Below the pieces are notes generated by a model. It saw nothing but the letters and a program-made list of their open reading frames with translations, was not told the DNA's origin and searched no databases. 32,472 nt of DNA from Desulfobulbaceae bacterium. GTDB taxonomy: Bacteria > Desulfobacterota > Desulfobulbia > Desulfobulbales > Desulfobulbaceae. The position numbers were made by a program, and so were the translations under genes. Below are positions 16,634 to 23,884 of the stretch, piece by piece. The DNA lies in NCBI GenBank assembly GCA_015489765.1, contig WFZC01000040.1, forward strand, positions 1-32,472. Reading direction: 5' to 3'. Numbering within the stretch: position 1 is the stretch's first letter; each line of letters opens with the position of its first letter.

Positions 16634-16670
16634 TGTGTGCCTCCCTGGAAGTGGTGTGGAGTATTGTGCA

Positions 16671-16676
16671 ATTATA
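16671..16676 (-). promoter_or_regulatory. -10 hexamer for the selenoprotein-GH114 pair
   Basis: An exact TATAAT on the minus strand lies about 38 bases upstream of the selenoprotein start. The -35 position (16694-16699) reads TTTTTA, a weak match. The surrounding DNA is strongly AT-rich. Confidence 0.4.
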
Positions 16677-16688
16677 ACATATTGATTT

Positions 16689-16694
16689 TATAAT
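16689..16694 (+). promoter_or_regulatory. -10 hexamer candidate for the acu-like operon
   Basis: An exact TATAAT on the plus strand lies about 114 bases upstream of the deacetylase start, with no good -35. It sits only 12 bases from the oppositely oriented TATAAT, so the two divergent units may compete for polymerase. Confidence 0.3.
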
Positions 16695-16807
16695 AAAAAG
16701 TATTTTTGCAAAAACGCAGGAAAGTCGTTGACTTGGAAGGGGAAAGCAACTACACCAGATACGGACAACATCTTTCTTTTTTTCCAGGCCAAAGCTGCCC
16801 AACAGAC

Positions 16808-17788
16808 ATGAGAGATCGAAAACGGATTACGGTTATTACCGATCCCGGGTATCAGCTCCATGATACCGGTGGTGGCGAGCATCCCGAAGTGCCGGAACGA
16901 TTGCAGGTCATCACCGACAGGTTGTCCACCGGCAGACTGGCCCCCATGGTGGAAACTGCCGCTCCCAGGCCTGCAACCAGGGATGAACTGATGGCCTTTC
17001 ATCCTGAATCATGGCTCTTTCGTTTTGAAGAGGCTGTGCTGTCCGGCCGCACCTATATTGATCATCCCGACAATCAGATTGGTTATGAGTCATATAATAT
17101 TGCCATGCTTTCTGTCGGGGCCGGGCTTTGCGGCATTGACCTGATTGAACAGGACCACGGCAATGAACATAGGAAGAAAAAGATTGTATTTTGCGCCACC
17201 CGGCCGCCCGGGCACCATGCCGAACCGACCCGTCCCTTTGGTTTCTGTTTTTTCAACAACTGTGTCCTGGCCGCCCGCTACTGGCAAAAACGTTATGGCC
17301 GCCGGCGCGTCTGTGTGCTGGATTTTGATGCCCACCACGGCAACGGTATCCAGACCGCCTTTGAAGAGGATGGCGAGGTCCTGTACATCTCCATCCATGA
17401 GCATCCCAGTTTCAGCTATCCGGGAACGGGTTGGGCGGAAGAACACGGTCTGGGAGCGGGCAGGGGGAAAATTTTAAATATCCCTCTGGCTCCGGGCAGT
17501 GGCGATGTCAGGGTGCTGGCGGCTTTGGACGGCCCGGTGGCAGCCCTGCTTGCAGAGTATCAGCCCGAGGCCTTTGTCATTGCCGCCGGATTTGACGCAC
17601 ACCGGCTTGATGACATGTCCGGACTTGCCTATTCCAGTGCACTGTACTCAAAAATCGGCAATCGCCTGGCTCTCTGGAGTCGGGAATTCTGTAAAGGCCG
17701 TCTGGTGTCCATCCTGGAGGGCGGTTATCATTTGCCGGTGCTGGCCGACTGTGTTGAAAATTATCTGTCGGGCCTGCTCAACCCTTAA
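16808..17788 (+). CDS. AcuC-like class II histone-deacetylase family protein
   Basis: A 326-residue zinc-dependent deacetylase of the HDAC/AcuC/APAH superfamily. Landmarks are HPEVPERL near the N terminus, the tandem catalytic histidines H136-H137 in RPPGHHAEP, FGFCFFNN, the zinc ligands D174 and H176 in DFDAHHGNG, and the third ligand D263 in AAGFDAH. A GGYH segment near the C terminus completes the pocket. AcuC removes acetyl groups from lysines of acetyl-CoA synthetase in Bacillus; other family members act on acetylpolyamines. The ATG at 16808 matches the usual family start; an open frame extends back to 16706 without support. It is followed after 20 bases by an AcuB-like gene, which strengthens the AcuC reading. 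Confidence 0.9.
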   Translation: MRDRKRITVITDPGYQLHDTGGGEHPEVPERLQVITDRLSTGRLAPMVETAAPRPATRDELMAFHPESWLFRFEEAVLSGRTYIDHPDNQIGYESYNIAMLSVGAGLCGIDLIEQDHGNEHRKKKIVFCATRPPGHHAEPTRPFGFCFFNNCVLAARYWQKRYGRRRVCVLDFDAHHGNGIQTAFEEDGEVLYISIHEHPSFSYPGTGWAEEHGLGAGRGKILNIPLAPGSGDVRVLAALDGPVAALLAEYQPEAFVIAAGFDAHRLDDMSGLAYSSALYSKIGNRLALWSREFCKGRLVSILEGGYHLPVLADCVENYLSGLLNP

Positions 17789-17808
17789 TCCTGAACCACA
17801 AGAATATC

Positions 17809-18465
17809 ATGTTTATTCAATACTCCATGACCCCTGATCCCGTTACCATCGGCCCTGATCTTCCGGTCACCGAGGCGGCGGCAATGCTCAGCCGGGAAAA
17901 CTTTCGTCACCTGCCGGTGGTGGATGAAAAGGGCCGGCTGCTGGCCATGGTGACCGACAGGGACCTGCGCTCGGCCTGTCCCTCTTCGGTGCTCAGTGAA
18001 GATGACCGGGCACAGGTGCTGGCAAAGGTGCAGGAGACCCGGGTGCGTGAGATCATGTCCACCGATTATGTCACCCTGCATCCGACCTCGACCCTGGATG
18101 ATGCCCTGCTCCTCTTTAAAACCCGAAGTATCGGCGCTTTGCCCGTTGTTGACGACCAAAACCGGGTGGTTGGTATCTTTTCTCTCAATGACATGATGGC
18201 CGCTTACCGGCGGCTGTTCGGGCTTGGTGAAAAGGGTTCGGTACTGGTGGCCATTGAAGATGCCGAAGATCGGCCGCCACTTGGGGATCTGGTCGCGGCC
18301 CTGGAGCGGGAAAATGTGGTGTTTACCCGCTTGATCAGGGCCACGGGCGAGGGGCGGGAGCCGGATATGCTGTATCTGCGGGTCAATACCATGAATATTC
18401 GCGCTGTGCACCGGATTATCGAACAGGCCGGGTTTACAGTGCATTTACCTGTCGTTGAGCCATAA
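17809..18465 (+). CDS. AcuB-like CBS-CBS-ACT sensor protein
   Basis: A 218-residue protein with two CBS motifs (about 7-60, including FRHLPVVDEKGRLLAMVTDRD; about 80-135, including IGALPVVDDQNRVVGIFS) followed by an ACT-like ligand-binding domain (about 142-215, starting SVLVAIEDAEDRPP). CBS pairs bind adenosine nucleotides such as AMP/ATP, and ACT domains bind small metabolites, so it is probably an energy- or metabolite-responsive regulator. The CBS-ACT order matches AcuB of the Bacillus acuABC operon, and it lies between an AcuC-like deacetylase and an acyl-CoA synthetase (13 bases to the next gene). No enzymatic domain is present. The ligand cannot be determined from sequence. Confidence 0.88.
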   Translation: MFIQYSMTPDPVTIGPDLPVTEAAAMLSRENFRHLPVVDEKGRLLAMVTDRDLRSACPSSVLSEDDRAQVLAKVQETRVREIMSTDYVTLHPTSTLDDALLLFKTRSIGALPVVDDQNRVVGIFSLNDMMAAYRRLFGLGEKGSVLVAIEDAEDRPPLGDLVAALERENVVFTRLIRATGEGREPDMLYLRVNTMNIRAVHRIIEQAGFTVHLPVVEP

Positions 18466-18478
18466 ACGAGGAAAACAC

Positions 18479-20587
18479 ATGCTGGAAAAATTGTTTCTAC
18501 CGCAATCGGTTGCCGTTATCGGGGCCTCAAAAAAATCAGGTAAGGTCGGGCATGATATTCTTAAGAACCTGGTCACCTGCGGGTTTGAGGGGAAAATTAT
18601 TCCGGTCAATCCGTCCGGGGGTGAATTGCTGGGGCTTAAGGTGTACCCCTCATTACGTGATTACGAGTCCACGGTTGATCAGGTGATCATCGTGGTGCCT
18701 GGAAAATATGTGTGTGATGCGGCCCGCGACGCTGTTGCCAAAAAGGCGGGCTCCGTCATCGTTATCAGTGCCGGTTTCAAGGAAACCGGGGAAGAGGGCC
18801 GGCAGCGGGAAGAGGAACTCGCTGATATATGCCGAAGCGGGGGGGCCAGACTGCTTGGCCCCAACTGCCTGGGCCTGATCAATACGGAAAATAACCTCAA
18901 CGCCTCTTTTGCCGGGGGCGGGATGCCGGAATCAGGCGGCATTGCGGTTTTCTCCCAGTCCGGCGCCCTCTGTACCGCCATGCTCGATATGGCAAAGGGC
19001 CGGCATCTCGGCCTTTCCAAGCTCATTTCCATCGGCAACAAGGCCGATATATCCGAGGTCGATCTGCTGCAATCCCTGGCAGGTGATGAAGCAACAAAGG
19101 TCATTGTCGGCTACCTTGAAGATATCAGCTCCGGGGACAGGTTCATCAAGGCGGCGGAAGAGGCAAGCAACGTCAAGCCGGTGGTCATTCTGAAATCCGG
19201 AACCACGGCCGCCGGTCAAAAGGCGGCAGCCAGCCATACCGGAGTGCTGGCCGGGGCTGAAACAGCCTACGGCGCAGCCTTCAAGCGTTCCGGTGTTTGC
19301 CGGGCCGATACCTTTGACGCCCTGTTCGATTATGCTACCGCTCTGTCCATGCAGCCGCCGCCCAAGGGTGACCGTATTCTTATTATCACCAATGCCGGTG
19401 GTCCCGGAACCATGGCTGCGGATGCGGTTGAAAAGGCGGGCATGCGGGTGGCGGAACTGGACCGAAATATCACCACGGCCCTGCGCGCCAAACTGCCTGC
19501 CGCCGCCTCGGTGGGTAATCCCATCGATGTGCTTGGCGATGCTGATCCGGAACGCTATGTCGAGGCCTTGAAAGCCGCCCAGCAGGATACGGAAGTAGAT
19601 GGCATCCTGGTCCTGTTGACGCCCCAGGCCATGACCAGACCAGCGGAAACAGCCCGCGCCATTGCCGCCAACCTGGACCACTCCAAACCTGTGCTGGCCT
19701 CGTTCATGGGGGGAGCGGATGTGCTGCCCGGCAGGCGGGAACTTGCCGCCGCCGGTCTGCCCGACTATGAGTCACCCGAGCGGGCCGTGGCCGCGCTCCG
19801 GGCCATGCACCAGTATGGCGTCTGGAAACGGCGGCCGCCCCGCCTGGTCACCAGGTTTCCCGTCAACAGGCGCCGGGTGGAGCGGATTATCACCCGCCGC
19901 AGGCGCACGGGTCGGCTCCAGATCGGCGAGGTCAAGGCCAAGGACATCCTCAAGGCCTATGGTTTTCATATCCTGCCCGGCCATCTTGCCATTGATGCGC
20001 AGGAGGCGGCTGAGGTGGCCCGTTTCATTGGTTTTCCGGTGGCCATGAAAATTGTTTCCCCAAATATCATCCACAAGACCGACCTTGGCGGGGTGCGGTT
20101 GAACCTGGGCTCAAGCCAGGAGGTGGAAGACGCCTTTGAGCTGATGACTCTTCGCATCCGCCAGCACGCGCCGGATGCGATAATCGAGGGCATTTACGTG
20201 GAAAAGATGGCCGAAAGCGGCCTTGAGATCATCCTCGGTATGACCAGGGACCCGCAATTCGGCCCCATGCTCATGTTCGGCCTTGGCGGTATTTTTGTTG
20301 AGGTGATGAAGGATGTGACCTTTTACCTGGCGCCGATAACGGAAGATGAGGCCATTCAGATGCTGAAATCCACTCGCTCCTATGAAATGCTGAAGGGAAA
20401 ACGCGGCAGCAAGGAGGTGGATATCCATGCCATTGCCGGCGCCCTGCAGCGAATCAGTCAGTTGACCACGGATTTCCCGCAGATTGTGGAGTTGGATATC
20501 AACCCGCTTATTGTCGGCGAGATCGGTACTGACCCGGTGGTTGCCGATGCCAGAATGACCTTTGCCCCACAATCCAAAGCAGAGTAA
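18479..20587 (+). CDS. ADP-forming acetate/acyl-CoA synthetase (fused alpha-beta)
   Basis: A 702-residue NDP-forming acyl-CoA synthetase converting acyl-CoA, ADP and Pi to acid, CoA and ATP (reversible). Domains in order are a CoA-binding Rossmann domain from residue 1 (SVAVIGASKKSGKVG), a succinyl-CoA-ligase-like domain (FSQSGALC; the phospho-histidine candidate H253 in SHTGVLAG), and an ATP-grasp domain in the last 230 residues (KIVSPNIIHKTDLGGV with the second histidine H532). The alpha and beta parts are fused, as in many bacterial and archaeal Acd proteins. The ATG at 18479 has an ACGAGG site; an upstream TTG at 18455 is disfavoured. Acetate is the likeliest substrate given the acu-like neighbours, but other acyl groups are possible. 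Confidence 0.92.
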   Translation: MLEKLFLPQSVAVIGASKKSGKVGHDILKNLVTCGFEGKIIPVNPSGGELLGLKVYPSLRDYESTVDQVIIVVPGKYVCDAARDAVAKKAGSVIVISAGFKETGEEGRQREEELADICRSGGARLLGPNCLGLINTENNLNASFAGGGMPESGGIAVFSQSGALCTAMLDMAKGRHLGLSKLISIGNKADISEVDLLQSLAGDEATKVIVGYLEDISSGDRFIKAAEEASNVKPVVILKSGTTAAGQKAAASHTGVLAGAETAYGAAFKRSGVCRADTFDALFDYATALSMQPPPKGDRILIITNAGGPGTMAADAVEKAGMRVAELDRNITTALRAKLPAAASVGNPIDVLGDADPERYVEALKAAQQDTEVDGILVLLTPQAMTRPAETARAIAANLDHSKPVLASFMGGADVLPGRRELAAAGLPDYESPERAVAALRAMHQYGVWKRRPPRLVTRFPVNRRRVERIITRRRRTGRLQIGEVKAKDILKAYGFHILPGHLAIDAQEAAEVARFIGFPVAMKIVSPNIIHKTDLGGVRLNLGSSQEVEDAFELMTLRIRQHAPDAIIEGIYVEKMAESGLEIILGMTRDPQFGPMLMFGLGGIFVEVMKDVTFYLAPITEDEAIQMLKSTRSYEMLKGKRGSKEVDIHAIAGALQRISQLTTDFPQIVELDINPLIVGEIGTDPVVADARMTFAPQSKAE

Positions 20588-20636
20588 GATACTTTTTCAG
20601 ACCCTTGGCCGGTCAACTCAACAGGATGATATAGCG

Positions 20637-22517
20637 ATGAAATATGATCAGGATTGGCAACAGAAATATAAAGACATGATCAATACCCCAAGCCAGGCCC
20701 TTGCCAATGTGCAGCCGGGACAACGGGTATTTATCGGCACCGGCTGCGGTGAGCCGGTGCAGCTGGTCAGCGCCATGACCAAAAGGGCGGGATCACTGGC
20801 CAATGTCGAGCTGGTCCAGCTTATCACCAAGGGCAAGGCACCCTATGCGGAAAAGCGGTATGCGGAATGTTTTACCATAAATTCGTTTTACATAGGGTCC
20901 AATGTCAGGGGCATGATTCAGGAAGGCATGGGCGACTACACCCCCATCCTGATGTCCGATGTGCCGGGCCTGCTCAACTCAGGCGTCCTGCCGCTGGACG
21001 TTGCCCTGATCCAGATAACGCCGCCCGATGAGCGCGGTAAGGTCAGCCTGGGCATTTCCGTTGATATTGTCCGCTCGGCAGCGGAAAACGCCTCCCTGGT
21101 TATTGCCGAAGTCAATCCCAACATGCCCTGGACCCACGGCGATTCCCTGATGGATATCTATGATCTCGATATCCTGGTGCCGGTGGACGAGCCGATTATT
21201 GAACGGGAATCCCACGCCCTGCACCCGGTGAGTGAAAAAATTGCCCGCGAGGTTGCCACCCTTATTCCCAACGGCGCCACCCTGGAATTCGGCCTGGGGC
21301 GGATACCCGGCGTCGGTCGTGTCCCCCAGGCGGTGATGAAATGTCTGCACGGGAAAAAACATCTCGGCATTCATACGGAAATGATTTCCGATTCCATCAT
21401 CGAGCTGATTGAATCCGGGGCGGTTGACGGCAGTCGCAAGACCGTTGACCGGGGCCGGGTGACAGCCAGTTTCTGCATGGGCAGTAAAAAACTCTACGAT
21501 TATATCGACGATAATCCATTGTTCTGTTTTCGTCCGACCGAGTATGTCAACAATTCCAGCGTCATCGGTAAACAGAAGCGGATGGTTTCTATCAACATGG
21601 CCCTGGAGATAGACCTGACCGGCCAGGTCTGTTCCGATTCGGTTGGCGGCCGCTTTTATTCCGGTATCGGCGGCCAGGTGGATTTTAATCGCGGCGCGTC
21701 ATTTTCCGAGCACGGCCGCTCCATCATTGTCATGCCGTCCACCAATGAGGACGGCAGCCGTTCCCGTATTGTCACCACCCTGCAGCCGGGGTCCGGGGTT
21801 GTCATTACACGCGGGACGGTCCATTATATCGTCACCGAATACGGGGTGGCCTACCTGCACGGAAAATCCATTCAGGAGCGGGTCATGGCCCTAATATCCA
21901 TAGCCCATCCTGATTTTCGCGAGCAGCTTTTCCAGGAGGCTATCGATCACAAGTACCTGCGGCCCAACCTCTCCGGCCTGGGAGACCGGTTCATTGTCCC
22001 CGGCGAGGAGTTCATGCGCACCAGTTTCCTGATGAAAAACGGGACCCAGGTCAATTTCCGCTCCATTCGGCCCACAGATGAGCCGCACATGCGGGACCTG
22101 CTCTATGACCTCTCCCAGGAAACTGTTTACTACCGGTTCATGAGCAGGCAGCAGCGTTTTACCCATCGGCAGATCCAGGATTTTGTCTATATTGATCATC
22201 GCCGGGATGTGGCCATTGTCGGCACCGTGCCCGAGGCCCATGGTGAGGAGATCATTGCCGTGGGCAGGTATTATCTCAACGAGCAGACAAACAAGGCAGA
22301 GGTCGCCTTTGTCATCCGTGACGGCTGGCAGAACCAGGGCCTTGGCAGTTTCATGTTCCGCCACCTGATTGCCATTGCCAAGCGCAACGGTATTTCCGGG
22401 TTTACCGCCGAAGTCCTGCGCGAAAACCGGCGCATGCAGGCGATTTTCAACCATTCCGGCTACAAGGTCAAGTCAAGCCTTGAAGAAGGGGTGTATCATT
22501 TTGAAATAGAATTTTAA
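20637..22517 (+). CDS. acetyl-CoA hydrolase/CoA-transferase fused to a GNAT acetyltransferase
   Basis: A 626-residue two-domain protein. Residues 1 to about 455 form an acetyl-CoA hydrolase / 4-hydroxybutyrate-type CoA-transferase; the candidate catalytic glutamate is E248 in GIHTEMISD, the position that forms the glutamyl-CoA intermediate in this family. TEYGVAYLHGKS lies near 400-411. From about 470 the protein continues into a GNAT domain (MRDLLYDLSQ; acetyl-CoA-binding motif A in RDGWQNQGLGSFM; AEVLRENRRMQ). The ATG at 20637 follows AGGA with ten bases of spacing; an upstream in-frame extension is unsupported. It closes the operon with the acyl-CoA synthetase. The GNAT half may acetylate the neighbouring enzymes, as the fused GNAT of Salmonella Pat does; that is inference. 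Confidence 0.92.
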   Translation: MKYDQDWQQKYKDMINTPSQALANVQPGQRVFIGTGCGEPVQLVSAMTKRAGSLANVELVQLITKGKAPYAEKRYAECFTINSFYIGSNVRGMIQEGMGDYTPILMSDVPGLLNSGVLPLDVALIQITPPDERGKVSLGISVDIVRSAAENASLVIAEVNPNMPWTHGDSLMDIYDLDILVPVDEPIIERESHALHPVSEKIAREVATLIPNGATLEFGLGRIPGVGRVPQAVMKCLHGKKHLGIHTEMISDSIIELIESGAVDGSRKTVDRGRVTASFCMGSKKLYDYIDDNPLFCFRPTEYVNNSSVIGKQKRMVSINMALEIDLTGQVCSDSVGGRFYSGIGGQVDFNRGASFSEHGRSIIVMPSTNEDGSRSRIVTTLQPGSGVVITRGTVHYIVTEYGVAYLHGKSIQERVMALISIAHPDFREQLFQEAIDHKYLRPNLSGLGDRFIVPGEEFMRTSFLMKNGTQVNFRSIRPTDEPHMRDLLYDLSQETVYYRFMSRQQRFTHRQIQDFVYIDHRRDVAIVGTVPEAHGEEIIAVGRYYLNEQTNKAEVAFVIRDGWQNQGLGSFMFRHLIAIAKRNGISGFTAEVLRENRRMQAIFNHSGYKVKSSLEEGVYHFEIEF

Positions 22518-22520
22518 CAA

Positions 22521-22555
22521 GGGGGATGTGGCTGAGGCCCGACCACACAGCCCCC
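22521..22555 (+). terminator. stem-loop after the acu-like operon
   Basis: GGGGGATGTG (22521-22530) pairs with CACAGCCCCC (22546-22555) with one mismatch, four bases after the stop of the fusion gene. There is no downstream T-run, so it may be a weak or Rho-assisted terminator or an mRNA-end protector. Confidence 0.4.
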
Positions 22556-22637
22556 TCTTGACAGATTCATTTCCCATGATTAAAAAAGAAAGTGGAGTTC
22601 GTCATTTTTCAGGTAACTTTTAACCTTTCAGCAGAAA

Positions 22638-23840
22638 ATGACACCACAACATGCCGCCAAAATCCTCAGGAATCTCTTCCCGGAAAACACCGAGACAACG
22701 GGCAGTATAACCCTCTGGAACGGTGACCAGCTCATCTTCGGCAAAGGCCGGCCTAAATTCGATATCCATATCAAGGACAGCACAACCTTTGAAAATATCC
22801 TCAGTGAACCATCCCTTGGTTTTGGTGAGGGATACGTCGATGGCGCCATAGAAATTACCGGTCATCTTGGCGACGCCCTTGAGTGGCTCTATCGCCATGA
22901 GGCCGGTGATAAGCTGACACCGATTCAAAAGGCCCGCATCTGCTGGCTGCAGCTCAAGAAAAAGGCAACACTTTCTCAGAGCAGGGCGGATGTCCAGTTC
23001 CACTATGACAAGGGCAATGATTTTTATAAGATTTGGCTGGATAAGGGGATGAATTATTCCTGCGCCTTTTTTACCCGCGAGGATGAAGGGCTGGAAGAGG
23101 CACAGGTCAACAAGATTCATCGCTCCCTGAAAAAGCTGCGTCTGCGGCCGGGCCAGAAATTTCTGGACATCGGCTGCGGCTGGGGCAGTCCTCTGATCGA
23201 GGCGGTCAAGACATTCGGCGCCGGGCGGGCCGTTGGCCTCACCCTGTCACAAAATCAGTATGAGCTCGGCAATCAGCGGATCAGGGAGGCCGGCCTTGCC
23301 GACAAGGCTGAAATTAGACTGCAGGATTACCGGGAAATACCCAAAGAGGAATTCGGCAGTTTTGACCGGATCCTGTCCATCGGCATGTTTGAACATGTTG
23401 GTGAGGAAAACATGGAGACCTTTTTCAAGACCGCGGCCCGGCTCCTAAAAGACAGGGGTATTTTTCTGCTGCATACCATCGGCCGCACCAGAAAGGTGGC
23501 AATGGACCCCTGGATTGTTAAATATATCTTTCCCGGAACCTATCTGCCCTCGCTGGGTGAACTGGCAAGCAAGGCCCAGAAGAAGGGTTTTGACCTGGTC
23601 GATGTGGAAAACCTGCGCCAACATTATGATCGGACACTGGGCCATTGGGCGGCCCGGTTTGAGAAAAATATCGACCGGGTGGCAAAATACATGGATGAGC
23701 GGGAGCAGCGGATGTGGTTGTTTTATCTCTATGGCTGTCAAATGGGATTTCGCTACAATCCCATGCATGTCTTCCAGATGCTCTATTCCAAGGGAAGAAG
23801 ACACGACTGGCCCCTTGTCCGGGAAGAGCTGTACCTTTAA
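22638..23840 (+). CDS. cfa: cyclopropane-fatty-acyl-phospholipid synthase
   Basis: A 400-residue SAM-dependent enzyme that adds a methylene bridge across double bonds of unsaturated acyl chains in membrane phospholipids. An N-terminal phospholipid-binding region (about 1-110) precedes the methyltransferase fold: FHYDKGNDFYKIWLD, the NYSCAFF loop, and SAM motif I LDIGCGWGS from residue 176 (D177). GMFEHVG and the C-terminal YLYGCQMGFRYN with the active-site-type Cys367 follow. Length is close to E. coli Cfa (about 380). It is preceded by a 120-base gap with a stem-loop, so it probably has its own promoter, although none is clear. It converges on the SNF2 gene with 44 bases between stops. Confidence 0.93.
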   Translation: MTPQHAAKILRNLFPENTETTGSITLWNGDQLIFGKGRPKFDIHIKDSTTFENILSEPSLGFGEGYVDGAIEITGHLGDALEWLYRHEAGDKLTPIQKARICWLQLKKKATLSQSRADVQFHYDKGNDFYKIWLDKGMNYSCAFFTREDEGLEEAQVNKIHRSLKKLRLRPGQKFLDIGCGWGSPLIEAVKTFGAGRAVGLTLSQNQYELGNQRIREAGLADKAEIRLQDYREIPKEEFGSFDRILSIGMFEHVGEENMETFFKTAARLLKDRGIFLLHTIGRTRKVAMDPWIVKYIFPGTYLPSLGELASKAQKKGFDLVDVENLRQHYDRTLGHWAARFEKNIDRVAKYMDEREQRMWLFYLYGCQMGFRYNPMHVFQMLYSKGRRHDWPLVREELYL

Positions 23841-23884
23841 GGCCGGCCTTTGCCCGCCATGCCTCAGGAAGGCAACCTCTCTTG

